From: Bradyrhizobium japonicum USDA 6 | Lineage (GTDB): Bacteria; Pseudomonadota; Alphaproteobacteria; Rhizobiales; Xanthobacteraceae | Assembly (NCBI RefSeq): GCF_000284375.1 | Contig: NC_017249.1 | Span: 2,954,001-3,018,000, forward strand | Direction of reading: 5' to 3' | DNA: 64,000 bases | Part shown: in pieces, positions 43,461 to 51,249 of the stretch | Numbering within the stretch: position 1 is the first letter of the stretch | How the letters are laid out: each line of letters starts with the position of its first letter | Translations under genes and position numbers: made by a program | Notes under the pieces: generated by a model | Told to the model about the DNA's origin: nothing | Seen by the model: only the letters and a program-made list of their open reading frames with translations | Databases searched by the model: none

Positions 43461-44054
43461 ATGGCCGGACGACCCAGGGAATTCGATCGAGAGGCAGCGC
43501 TCGAAGCCGCCATGTTCCTGTTTTGGCGCAAGGGTTTCGAGGCGGCCTCGATGCACGACCTCTGCGACGCCATGGGCGTCCGCTCGCCGAGCCTCTATGC
43601 GGCCTTCGAAAGCAAGGAGGCGCTCTACCTCGCCGCAATCGAGCACTACGTTCAGACCCAGGGACCTCCGGTGTGGGACAAGCTCGCGGACGGAAAAACT
43701 GCGCGCGAGGGCATCGAGCACCTGCTGATCAGGGCGACCGAGACCCTGCCGAAATCCCGGACGGCGCCGGCCGGCTGCATGGCCGTGCTCGGTGCCGTCA
43801 GCGACGAATGGCCGGCCACAATCGCCCGCGCGATCAGGAAGGTCCGGCTCGACATGCTCGGCAATCTGCGCGCGCGGATCGAAGGGGCGGTGGTCAGCGG
43901 CGAGCTGCCTGCCGCAACCGACGTCGATGCGCTGAGCCGTTTCTATCTGAGTGTCTTTCAGGGCATGGCCATCCAGGCCAAGGACGGCGCCACGCCTGAG
44001 GAATTGAGGGGCGTAGCGAAGGCGGCCATGGCGATGTGGCCGGGCGAGCAGTAG
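43461..44054 (+). CDS. TetR/AcrR-family transcriptional regulator
   Basis: 197 residues. The N-terminal helix-turn-helix reads DREAALEAAMFLFWRKGFEA then MHDLCDAMGVRSPSLYAAFE and SKEALY. The second half has the TetR_C-type segment TAPAGCMAVLGAVSDEW. The PRE/FDRE-type start and this C-terminal pattern place it near YxaF/AcrR-like repressors of oxidoreductase genes. It probably represses itself and the divergent SDR through the two sites in the gap. Confidence 0.9.
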   Translation: MAGRPREFDREAALEAAMFLFWRKGFEAASMHDLCDAMGVRSPSLYAAFESKEALYLAAIEHYVQTQGPPVWDKLADGKTAREGIEHLLIRATETLPKSRTAPAGCMAVLGAVSDEWPATIARAIRKVRLDMLGNLRARIEGAVVSGELPAATDVDALSRFYLSVFQGMAIQAKDGATPEELRGVAKAAMAMWPGEQ

Positions 44055-44239
44055 CTCACGGCCTACGAACTCCGCTCCGTCCATCCTACGAGCTGATGTT
44101 GCCTCGTCGCGACGCAATCTGCGGCACCGAATGAAACCGGAGATCGGCCATTTTGTTGCCTTGCGCTCAGCATCCCATCGTCATTCGCCGCGATTTGGCG
44201 CGGCGGCGACGGCTCAATCCTCCGCGAGACAGGTGCCCC

Positions 44240-44611
44240 ATGGACGAACATATCGACCGTCAGTCAAGCGCCCCGCAAGCAGGGTTTGCCGGTGTCACGC
44301 GCAAGATTCTCGAACGTCTTCCGCTGCCGGGCAATCATCAGGAGCTCATGGTCGTCGAAGTCACCTATCCGCCGGGCGGCGTCGCGCCGCTGCACCGGCA
44401 TCCCGTCGCGGGCGCGATCTACATCGTCGAAGGTGTCGCCGAGTCCGCCTATGGCACCGACGAGCCACGGCAATACCGGGCGGGAGAGACGTTGCAGGAC
44501 CGGGCGGATCTTCCCCACACCCTGTTTCGCAATTGCGATCCGGAACGTCCGCTCCGTTTCCTGACCATCTACGTGCTCGAACCCGGACGCTCCTACACGC
44601 TGGAGCCGTGA
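44240..44611 (+). CDS. Cupin-domain protein
   Basis: 123 residues from ATG 44240 (MDEHIDRQSSAPQAGFAG). The cupin barrel shows PPGGVAPLHRHPVAGAIYIV as motif 1, with metal-binding His residues in HRHP and the Glu in IVEGV, and a second motif around DLPHTLFRNCDPERP. A single small cupin, probably cytoplasmic and metal-binding. The reaction is unknown. It is followed by a repeat element. Confidence 0.8.
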   Translation: MDEHIDRQSSAPQAGFAGVTRKILERLPLPGNHQELMVVEVTYPPGGVAPLHRHPVAGAIYIVEGVAESAYGTDEPRQYRAGETLQDRADLPHTLFRNCDPERPLRFLTIYVLEPGRSYTLEP

Positions 44612-44616
44612 AGTAG

Positions 44617-44708
44617 CCCATAGGATGGGTAGAACGCAGCGAAACACATCATTCCTCCAAGCGTGTTGGGGCGTGATGGGTTTCGCTGCGCTCTCCCCAT
44701 CCTGCGAG
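44617..44708. repeat. Intergenic repeat, ATAGGATGGGTAGA family
   Basis: AGCCCATAGGATGGG at the left pairs with CCCATCCTGCGAGCT at the right, and GCGCAGCGAAAC-like (here ACGCAGCGAAAC) with GTTTCGCTGCG. The CGCAGCGAAAC...GTTTCGCTGCG core is typical of Bradyrhizobium intergenic elements. Confidence 0.7.
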
Positions 44709-44831
44709 CTATGGCTTGCCGTCCGGGAACACGCGCCTTGCACGCAGCTGTGATCGTGGAACCCCGCCGCGCATGTAACGACCGACGCTCCCCTCCGAAT
44801 AGCCCGTAGCGGACGCTTCGTTCGCCAACAG

Positions 44832-45347
44832 ATGGATGCGCAATCCGGGAGAAATCGTCGCATGATGGGATTCAACGTCGCGGAGAATGGTGGAGGCTCT
44901 TATCGTCCGCTCGCCATTCTGCGCTGGGTCATGGTGGTCATATTCGTATCGTTTGGAATGCAGAAATTCACACTGCAATCCGCACAGGGTATCGCTCAGT
45001 TCATCAGCAACAGCCCGTTCATCTCCTGGCTGTCGGTATTCGGCCTGAGGGGAGAGGCATACGTTCTCGGTGTCGCCGAATTCGTGATTGCGGCGCTGCT
45101 CGTGGCAGGCAGCTTCAGTCCGGTCTTGTCGGCGCTGGGTTCATTCATGGGCGTGGTGACCTTCGCGATCACGTGGTCGTTCTTCTTCACGACGCCGGGC
45201 GTCGTCACATGGAGCCTTTCAACCGATCCGATGGCGTGGAATCTGGCCGGTGAGTTCTTGTTCAAGGACATCGTCCTGCTGTGTGTCTGCATCGTTCTGT
45301 TTCTCGCTTCGTTGCCGCAATCGGTTGTCCGGCTCCGCACCGGCTGA
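44832..45347 (+). CDS. DUF417 (YkgB/RclC-like) membrane protein
   Basis: 171 residues from ATG 44832; ATG 44862 is in frame. Four hydrophobic helices. The DUF417 signature is FVSFGMQKFTLQSAQGI and ISNSPFISWLSVFGLRGEAY. E. coli RclC and YkgB of this family relate to reactive-chlorine and redox stress resistance. The gene stands alone. A role in oxidant stress is inference. Confidence 0.8.
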   Translation: MDAQSGRNRRMMGFNVAENGGGSYRPLAILRWVMVVIFVSFGMQKFTLQSAQGIAQFISNSPFISWLSVFGLRGEAYVLGVAEFVIAALLVAGSFSPVLSALGSFMGVVTFAITWSFFFTTPGVVTWSLSTDPMAWNLAGEFLFKDIVLLCVCIVLFLASLPQSVVRLRTG

Positions 45348-45388
45348 GCGTAAAGCGGCTTAGCTCTACCGATCCGATGAGACGCCTC

Positions 45389-45883
45389 TCACCGTCGGAT
45401 GCGGTAGATCACGACGGCTTCGCCGTGATGCGTCGTGTCCTTCTCGAGGATGTAGTTCGACTTCTCCAGCACGCGGCGGGATGCGCCGTGTCCGACGAAG
45501 ACGAGGCCGATGAGGGACGGCAGCTCGAGTTGCGACAGCCCGATCTCCGTCAGCGCCGTCGCGATCTCGCTCGCAAGGCCCTGACCCCAGAATTCGCGCT
45601 TGAACGTGTAGGCAATCTCGACCTCGTCCACGCCATCGACGAGGATATGCCGGATCCCCGCCCGCCCGGCGAAGGATCCGTCTTTGCGCAGCACCCACAA
45701 TCCGAAGCCGTGCCGGTCCCAATGGGCGATGTTGACGGCGAGATAGGTCTTCGTCACATCGGGCGTGCGCACGCCGCCGAGATAGCGGGACACCTCGGCA
45801 TCGAGATGCAGCGCGACGAGATCGGCGAGGTGGCCGTCGTGCAATTTCTCGGCGGTCAGTCTGTCGGTGCTGAAATGGTCCAT
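45389..45883 (-). CDS. GNAT-family N-acetyltransferase
   Basis: 164 residues from ATG 45883 (MDHFSTDRLTAEKLHDGHLA). It has the RimJ/RimL-like GNAT layout: TDRLTAEKL start, GFGLWVLRKDGSFAGRAGIR, then the acetyl-CoA site EFWGQGLASEIATALTEIG and SRRVLEKSNYI at the end. It probably acetylates a small molecule or protein N-terminus. Acceptor unknown. The open frame upstream to 45958 is not supported. Confidence 0.82.
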   Translation of the reverse strand: MDHFSTDRLTAEKLHDGHLADLVALHLDAEVSRYLGGVRTPDVTKTYLAVNIAHWDRHGFGLWVLRKDGSFAGRAGIRHILVDGVDEVEIAYTFKREFWGQGLASEIATALTEIGLSQLELPSLIGLVFVGHGASRRVLEKSNYILEKDTTHHGEAVVIYRIRR

Positions 45884-46094
45884 GGAGCAGTTCGTCGCTT
45901 TGGAGCTGGTCGCGATCTTGATGATGCCATCGTGCCCCTGTTCTGCCCGACGGGTCAACCGAGCCTCAGTTCGCAGCCCGGCGCGTCAAGCGTTCGCATA
46001 AAAGCGGTCAAGTCGCTGCTTGATCTGAATCAAACAGGCGGATGACGGCCGCACCACAACATGGCTCCAGGGACTGGTGACATGTTGGTGCGCA

Positions 46095-46361
46095 ATGAGT
46101 CCGACCTGGTACGTCACTTTCGAAGTGCAACGGCGAGGCGTTCTGCCGAGACAACGAAGTCCGCGCGAGACGAAGACCTTTGCAACTGAGCAGGAAGCGA
46201 AGCTGTTTGCGCGCGCCAAGCGCGATGAGGGACTTTCCGTCTTTGCAGGCACGATCAACCCGCACCTCCCGAAACGGCTGATCCCGTCGTCCGGCATCAA
46301 CGCGTGGCTTGCCGACGAACAGGACAGCGCTGCGGCGCCCGGCACTTCAGATAGCGACTAA
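46095..46361 (+). CDS. Small hypothetical protein
   Basis: 88 residues from ATG 46095 (MSPTWYVTFEVQRRGVLPRQ). It is soluble, and the TKTFATEQEAKLFARAKRDE helix and IPSSGINAWLADEQDS end are regular. It resembles a short conserved Bradyrhizobium protein family, but I recognise no named domain. No neighbour suggests a role. Confidence 0.6.
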   Translation: MSPTWYVTFEVQRRGVLPRQRSPRETKTFATEQEAKLFARAKRDEGLSVFAGTINPHLPKRLIPSSGINAWLADEQDSAAAPGTSDSD

Positions 46362-46524
46362 GCACTTTCCCGTGCATAGCGATGACGTTTGAGTGTTGCC
46401 ATTTTGGTACGGGCCAGGAATCCCCTCGCGCATAGACTTCAGGCTGTTCGCAGCGTTTATGCACGCCAGCCTGCATAGGGCTCGCATTTTTGACGGACGA
46501 GATTTGAGCAAAGGGGACGAAACG

Positions 46525-47280
46525 ATGAAAAAGCTTTCGATCGCGGCGATCGGCCTCGCTGCGCTGAGCATGGCGGCTCCGGCCATGGCGGCGGATATGG
46601 CCGTGAAGGCGCCGCCGCCGGCACCGGTGGTGGCGGTTTACAACTGGACCGGGTTCTACATCGGCGCCAACGGAGGCTGGGGGCAGAGCCACGGTTGCGT
46701 GGATTTGATAACGCCGGCGGGAGCAGTCGCAAGTGGTTGCGCCGATCGCTCCGGAGGCCTCGTCGGCGGACAGATCGGGTATCGCTGGCAGACCAATCAG
46801 TTCGTGCTCGGCCTGGAAGCCCAGGGTGATTGGGCCGAGATCAAGAACACGCGCGTCAGTTTGATCGATCCGTTGATCTCGACCACGGGCAAGACCGATG
46901 CCATCGGGCTGTTCACCGCTCAGCTCGGTTGGGCATGGAACGCCTCACTGCTCTACGTGAAGGGCGGCGCCGCAGTGACGCGCAATCGCTTTGACATCTT
47001 CAACAATGTCACAGGCGTCGGCCTCGCCTCGGCAGGTCACACGCGTTGGGGCGGTGCCCTGGGTGTCGGCTGGGAGTATGGCTTCACCCCGAACTGGACA
47101 GTCGGTGTCGAATACGACCATCTCTGGATGGGGCGTGACAACACCGGCTTCGCAGGCGTGGTCACACCTGGTGGGTTCACCCTCACGGGCAGCGGAGTCA
47201 CCCAGGATATCGACATGGTCACGGTTCGCGTGAACTATCGCTTCGGCGGTTATGGTGCTGGTTATGGCGCTCGCTACTGA
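46525..47280 (+). CDS. Outer-membrane beta-barrel protein (Omp25/RopB-like porin family)
   Basis: 251 residues from ATG 46525 with GGGGACG upstream. Signal peptide to AMA (residue 22). The mature protein begins with a Pro-rich linker (KAPPPAPVVAVYNW), then the TGFYIGANGGWGQS strand signature. Eight beta strands follow, ending in VRVNYRFGGYGAGYGARY with a terminal aromatic. The family is the rhizobial and brucella Omp25/31-like major surface proteins. A strong terminator follows. Confidence 0.88.
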   Translation: MKKLSIAAIGLAALSMAAPAMAADMAVKAPPPAPVVAVYNWTGFYIGANGGWGQSHGCVDLITPAGAVASGCADRSGGLVGGQIGYRWQTNQFVLGLEAQGDWAEIKNTRVSLIDPLISTTGKTDAIGLFTAQLGWAWNASLLYVKGGAAVTRNRFDIFNNVTGVGLASAGHTRWGGALGVGWEYGFTPNWTVGVEYDHLWMGRDNTGFAGVVTPGGFTLTGSGVTQDIDMVTVRVNYRFGGYGAGYGARY

Positions 47281-47303
47281 GCCTGTGTCTTCCCGGTGAA
47301 CTC

Positions 47304-47331
47304 AGGCCCCGGCATCGACCGGGGCCTTTTT
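47304..47331 (+). terminator. Rho-independent terminator of OMP gene
   Basis: AGGCCCCGG / CCGGGGCCT stem with a six-base loop and TTTTT after it. Confidence 0.85.
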
Positions 47332-47367
47332 CATGGGGAGCGAAAGAAAACGCGCGGATGTCCGGCA

Positions 47368-47469
47368 TCAATTGCTGCGGTTGAGCGCGGAGAGCTGCTT
47401 CCTGTCGAGCAGGACGGCGTGACGCTGGTTGTTGTCGATGAAGCCGATGATGCCGAGCTTGTTCGAAAC
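47368..47469 (-). pseudogene. Possible remnant of a Crp/Fnr-type regulator C-terminus
   Basis: A short minus-strand frame, open for about 65 codons without a proper start, reads NKLGIIGFIDNNQRHAVLLD and ends at a stop at 47368-47370. NKLG-x-x-GFID resembles the recognition end of Bradyrhizobium Crp/Fnr regulators. The similarity is short, and the call rests on pattern only. The rest of 47332-47757 shows no complete gene. Confidence 0.3.
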
Positions 47470-47757
47470 CGGGGGTACGCGCGTATTATTAGGGAGGCCC
47501 CTGGACCTATGGCTACAGTGGCTGATCCGATTACGCCGCGCGCAACGGTATCGGCTGCACGCCAGGCACGCTCGTCAAGGGCGACGACGGCATCATGTAT
47601 GTTTGCCAGTAATGATGAGGCACCGCGGCCTCGCGCCGCCTCCATTTGATTTGTTGATTTTGGTTGCAACCATGCACGCCAAATTGAGTTGATGTTGGCG
47701 GCCCGACGGGAGATTCTTGCACGCAGAAGCCGACAGAGCTGAGATCAGGAGATGGCC

Positions 47758-48048
47758 ATGATCCGACTGCTTTTCGCAATCGTATCGCTTAGCTCAATTC
47801 TGGTGTCGACGACCTCGATCTCGCTCGCGGCCGGGCGCCATTATCGCCAAGGCTATGTCGCCCCGAGCGGTCCATATGATCTCTACTGCTTGCAGGGGCG
47901 GATTTGGGGATACCCAGGCAATTGCCAATTCGCGACCTATGAGCAGTGCATGGCAACCGCTTCAGGGATCAATGCCTATTGCGGCGTCAATCCGACCTAC
48001 GCCTTCGCGCAGCAGCGTGACCCCCGGGGGCAGTGGTATCCGCGCTAG
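47758..48048 (+). CDS. DUF3551 small exported protein
   Basis: 96 residues from ATG 47758, chosen because AGGAG at 47747-47751 is well spaced from it; ATG 47752 touches that site. A signal peptide (to about residue 25) is followed by the DUF3551 core: YDLYCLQGRIWGYPGNCQFA, YEQCMATASG and YCGVNPTYAF, with four Cys. DUF3551 proteins are short, secreted, and numerous in Bradyrhizobium; their role is unknown. Confidence 0.8.
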   Translation: MIRLLFAIVSLSSILVSTTSISLAAGRHYRQGYVAPSGPYDLYCLQGRIWGYPGNCQFATYEQCMATASGINAYCGVNPTYAFAQQRDPRGQWYPR

Positions 48049-48230
48049 GATCGTTGTCGCTCGTCCGACGATTCTTCGACGATGCCATTCTGCCAGTGTT
48101 TTGCCCGACGGTGCAACTCGCGCGCAGCCCGTCGCGCGGGCGATTTTCGCGCACGCGCGTAACCCATTGATTTCACGAACCCCGTCTACTGTGCATGGGG
48201 TTGTTTTCGCAGTTTTGGTTTGAGGGGGCC

Positions 48231-50117
48231 TTATCCCGCGCCGAGTGCGACCGCAACGTTGTAGGTCAAAAGGCTCGCGGCGTAAGCCAGCACCAGCATG
48301 TAGAAGAAGGTCACCGCCATCCAGGCCCAGCTTCCGGTCTCGCGCCGGATCACCGCGAGCGTGGATGCGCATTGCGGGGCGAAGATGTACCAGGCCAGCA
48401 TCGACAGCGCGGTGGCGAGCGACCATTTCGTCGCCAGCACCTGGCCGATCTGCTCGGCCGCTTCCTTGCCGCCTTCGATCGCGTAGACGGTGCCGAGCGC
48501 TGCGACCGCGACCTCGCGCGCCGCCATGCCCGGGATCAGCGCGACCGCGATCTGCCAGTTGAAGCCGACGGGGGCGAGCAGCGGCTCGAGCGCCTTGCCG
48601 ATGATCGCAGCGAGGCTGAAGTCGATCGCCGGCTCGGTGGCGCCCGCGGGCGGCTGCGGGAATGAGGCCAGGAACCAGATCAGCACCATCATCGAGAAGA
48701 TCGTGGTGCCGGCGCGGTACAGAAACATTTTCGCCCGCGTGTAGACGCCGATCGCGATCGATTTCAGCCGCGGCATCTTGTAGTCCGGCAGCTCCAGCAT
48801 GAACGGCGCCGGCGCATAGTCGCGCAGCATGAAGAATTTGATCAGGAACGAGACGAACAGCGCGCTGGTGATGCCGGCGGCGTAGAGGCCGAACATTACG
48901 AGGCCCTGGAGGTTGATGAAGCCCCAGACGTCCCTGGCCGGAATGAAGGCGGAGATGATGAGCGTGTAGACGGGAATGCGCGCCGAGCAGGTCATCAGCG
49001 GCGCGATCAGGATCGTGGTCAGCCGGTCGCGCTTGTTGTCGATCACGCGCGTCGCCATGATGCCGGGAATGGCGCAGGCAAAGCTCGACAGCAGCGGAAT
49101 GAAGGCGCGGCCGTGCAGGCCGGCGCCACCCATGATGCGGTCCATCAGGAACGCGGCGCGCGCCATGTAGCCGAAGTCTTCCAGCAACAGGATGAACAGG
49201 AAGATGATGATGATCTGCGGCAGGAACACGATGACGCTGCCGACGCCTGAGATCACGCCGTTCTGAAGGAAGCTCTGCAGCAGGCCGGCGGGCAGGGTGG
49301 CGTGCACGAGCTCGCCGAGCGCATCGAAGCCGTTGTTGAGCAGGTCCATCAGCGGCTGTGCCCAGGCGAACACCGCCTGGAACATCACGAACAGGATGAG
49401 AGCGAGCACGATCAGGCCGCCGACCGGATGCAGCACCACGGCATCGATCCGCGCGGTCCAGGTGTCGGGTCTAGCAGGCAGGCTGACGCAGTCGGCGATG
49501 ATGCGATCGGCCTCGCGCTGGGTGGCGCGCAACTCGGCGACGCTGAGCGCGCGCCAGCTGTTCTCCTGCGGCTCCGCCGCGAGTTTCGCCGAGATCTCGT
49601 CCGTCAGCGCCAACAGATCGGCCGTGCCGCTCTTGCGCACCGCGATCGAGGTGACCACGGGCACGCCGAGCTCCTTGGCGAGCCGCTCCACGTCGACGGT
49701 GATGCCGCGCCGGCTCGCGATGTCGAACATGTTGAGCACGAGGATCATCGGCCGGCCGGTGCGCTTCAGCTCCAGCAGCAGGCGGATGGTCAGGCGCAGA
49801 TTGGTCGAGTCGGCCACGCACAGCACGAGGTCGGGCACGGTCTCGCCGGACGCCTTGCCGAGCACGAAGTCGCGGGTGATCTCCTCGTCCGGGCTGCGGC
49901 CGCGCAGCGAGTAGGTGCCGGGCAGGTCGACCACCGAGACCTGGCGTCCGAGCGGCGTGACGAAGAAGCCTTCCTTGCGCTCGACGGTGACGCCCGGATA
50001 GTTCGCGACCTTCTGTCGGCTGCCGGTCAGCGCGTTGAACAGCGACGTCTTGCCGCTGTTCGGCGTGCCCACCAGGGCGAGATGCAGCAGAGGGGCTTCC
50101 ATGTGATCAAAGGCCAT
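48231..50117 (-). CDS. feoB: Ferrous iron transporter FeoB
   Basis: 628 residues. The N-terminal G domain has the P-loop GTPNSGKTS (residues 17-25), a G3 DLPGTYSL and G4 LNMFD (NxxD). The rest is the FeoB core with about eight to ten helices, including gate motifs (FLPQIIIIFLF, SFACAIPGIMATR). It moves Fe(II) across the inner membrane, driven or gated by GTP. FeoA lies 23 bases upstream. ATG 50117 is used; ATG 50102 is an alternative. At 628 residues it is shorter than E. coli FeoB (773 residues). Confidence 0.95.
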   Translation of the reverse strand: MAFDHMEAPLLHLALVGTPNSGKTSLFNALTGSRQKVANYPGVTVERKEGFFVTPLGRQVSVVDLPGTYSLRGRSPDEEITRDFVLGKASGETVPDLVLCVADSTNLRLTIRLLLELKRTGRPMILVLNMFDIASRRGITVDVERLAKELGVPVVTSIAVRKSGTADLLALTDEISAKLAAEPQENSWRALSVAELRATQREADRIIADCVSLPARPDTWTARIDAVVLHPVGGLIVLALILFVMFQAVFAWAQPLMDLLNNGFDALGELVHATLPAGLLQSFLQNGVISGVGSVIVFLPQIIIIFLFILLLEDFGYMARAAFLMDRIMGGAGLHGRAFIPLLSSFACAIPGIMATRVIDNKRDRLTTILIAPLMTCSARIPVYTLIISAFIPARDVWGFINLQGLVMFGLYAAGITSALFVSFLIKFFMLRDYAPAPFMLELPDYKMPRLKSIAIGVYTRAKMFLYRAGTTIFSMMVLIWFLASFPQPPAGATEPAIDFSLAAIIGKALEPLLAPVGFNWQIAVALIPGMAAREVAVAALGTVYAIEGGKEAAEQIGQVLATKWSLATALSMLAWYIFAPQCASTLAVIRRETGSWAWMAVTFFYMLVLAYAASLLTYNVAVALGAG

Positions 50118-50140
50118 GGGATCAGATTTCCGGTCGCGAT

Positions 50141-50416
50141 CTAGGCGACAATGATGGCCATGGCTTCACGACGGCGGACCGCGATCGTGATGTTGTCGAC
50201 GCGGACGGCGATCGGATCGCGCCCGACCAGGCCCTCGTGCAGGACCTCGACCCGGGCGCCCTCGACGAAGCCGAGCTCGATCAGCCGGCTCTCGAGCTCG
50301 ATGTCCGAGAGCGCCGAGCCCGCATCCCCTGCGGAAAGGTGTTGGATGACGCCGATATAGCCGCGCTGGGCCAGGCCCAGCGGCATCCGCGAACGCGTGT
50401 CATTGGTGTCGGTCAT
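50141..50416 (-). CDS. feoA: Ferrous iron transport protein FeoA
   Basis: 91 residues from ATG 50416 (MTDTNDTRSRMPLGLAQRGY). The SH3-like FeoA fold is visible as YIGVIQHLSAGDAG, SRLIELGFVEGARVEVLHEG and DNITIAVRRREA. FeoA is a small cytoplasmic partner that supports FeoB. The gene is first in the operon, and a possible iron-response palindrome and a leader hairpin lie just upstream. Confidence 0.92.
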   Translation of the reverse strand: MTDTNDTRSRMPLGLAQRGYIGVIQHLSAGDAGSALSDIELESRLIELGFVEGARVEVLHEGLVGRDPIAVRVDNITIAVRRREAMAIIVA

Positions 50417-50439
50417 GCCCTGTATTTTCAATGCAGGGC
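50417..50439 (-). promoter_or_regulatory. Hairpin immediately before feoA start
   Basis: GCCCTG (50417-50422) pairs with CAGGGC (50434-50439) across an 11-base loop. It touches the feoA ATG and could mask the ribosome site. Confidence 0.45.
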
Positions 50440-50469
50440 ATTGAGGTCAAGCGCGCGGGTCGGCTGAAA

Positions 50470-50498
50470 CTGCACCTTAGAGTGATTTTAAAGTGCAG
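50470..50498 (-). promoter_or_regulatory. Iron-responsive operator candidate (Irr-like) upstream of feoA
   Basis: CTGCAC / GTGCAG outer arms enclose CTTAGAGTGATTTTAAA, partly symmetrical as TTAGA...TTTTAA. This loosely resembles the TTAGAA-N3-TTCTAA Irr-type box of rhizobia. The site is about 55-80 bases ahead of feoA. Confidence 0.45.
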
Positions 50499-50531
50499 AA
50501 CCGGGAGGCGCCGTTGGACGACGCCCAACGG

Positions 50532-50786
50532 CTACTGGGCCGGGACCTTTTCCGGCTGAATCGCAGCCATGGCACGGCTCTTGAAGTAGTCGAGGACGAA
50601 CAGGCGGATCGCCGAGGACAGATTGCCCTGCTGGCGGTTGCCGTCGATCTCGCCGACCAGCTCGGACAGCGTCATGTTGCGCAGGCCCGAGATCTCCTTC
50701 ATGCCGTTCCAGAACGCCTCTTCCAGGCTGACGCTGGTCTTGTGGCCGGCAACCACGATCGACCGTTTCACCACGGGCGACTTCAT
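50532..50786 (-). CDS. Ribbon-helix-helix domain protein
   Basis: 84 residues from ATG 50786. An RHH_4-type ribbon-helix-helix fold is seen: strand KRSIVVAGHKTSVSLEEAFW, then helices around MKEISGLRNMTLSELVGEI and SAIRLFVLDYFKSRA. It is likely a small dimeric DNA-binding protein. Its ATG overlaps the stop of the DUF4169 gene (ATGA), so they are co-translated. The pair DUF4169-RHH next to fumC recurs in alphaproteobacteria. Confidence 0.82.
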   Translation of the reverse strand: MKSPVVKRSIVVAGHKTSVSLEEAFWNGMKEISGLRNMTLSELVGEIDGNRQQGNLSSAIRLFVLDYFKSRAMAAIQPEKVPAQ

Positions 50787-50971
50787 GACTGATCCTCGCG
50801 ATCGATCTGATGCTGGTCCAGATGCGCCCTCGCCTTGTCCGCGCGCCTCTCCTCCGCCGACCGCTCCGCCTTCGTGCGGCCGAACTTCGCCCGGTTGACG
50901 TCCGCCTGCTTCGCCGTGGCTTCCCGCTCGGCGCGCTTCCTGAAACGATTCAGGTTGATGACGTTCCCCAT
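50783..50971 (-). CDS. DUF4169 protein
   Basis: 62 residues: MGNVINLNRFRKRAEREATA then KFGRTKAERSAEERRADKAR, the DUF4169 signature of a very basic and acidic helical peptide. It overlaps the RHH gene by four bases. Role unknown; it may bind RNA or DNA. Confidence 0.85.
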   Translation of the reverse strand: MGNVINLNRFRKRAEREATAKQADVNRAKFGRTKAERSAEERRADKARAHLDQHQIDREDQS

Positions 50972-51249
50972 GCCGCGTCTCCATCATCCGCTCCTCTTCA
51001 GGCTGGATGAAACATTCAGAAACTGGGTGCCGTGTTGCGCCCTATGAGACTTGATCGCCATTCGCTCGTCCTCGTCAATTGGCCCCTTGGGCCATCAAAC
51101 GATGAATTAGCCCCGTCAAAGGGCAGAGAGGCCTGCGTAGCACGCCGCCTCGCCACAACATTGACGGTAATCAAATCCCGGCCCTTAGGCCTTATATTTA
51201 TGAGCCCCAGGGCACCGTATCATTACGGATGACTATCGGAATTCGGAAT
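50972..51249. other. Intergenic region between fumC and DUF4169
   Basis: 278 bases holding the promoter for the DUF4169-RHH pair, on the minus strand. No gene or terminator is convincing. Confidence 0.3.
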
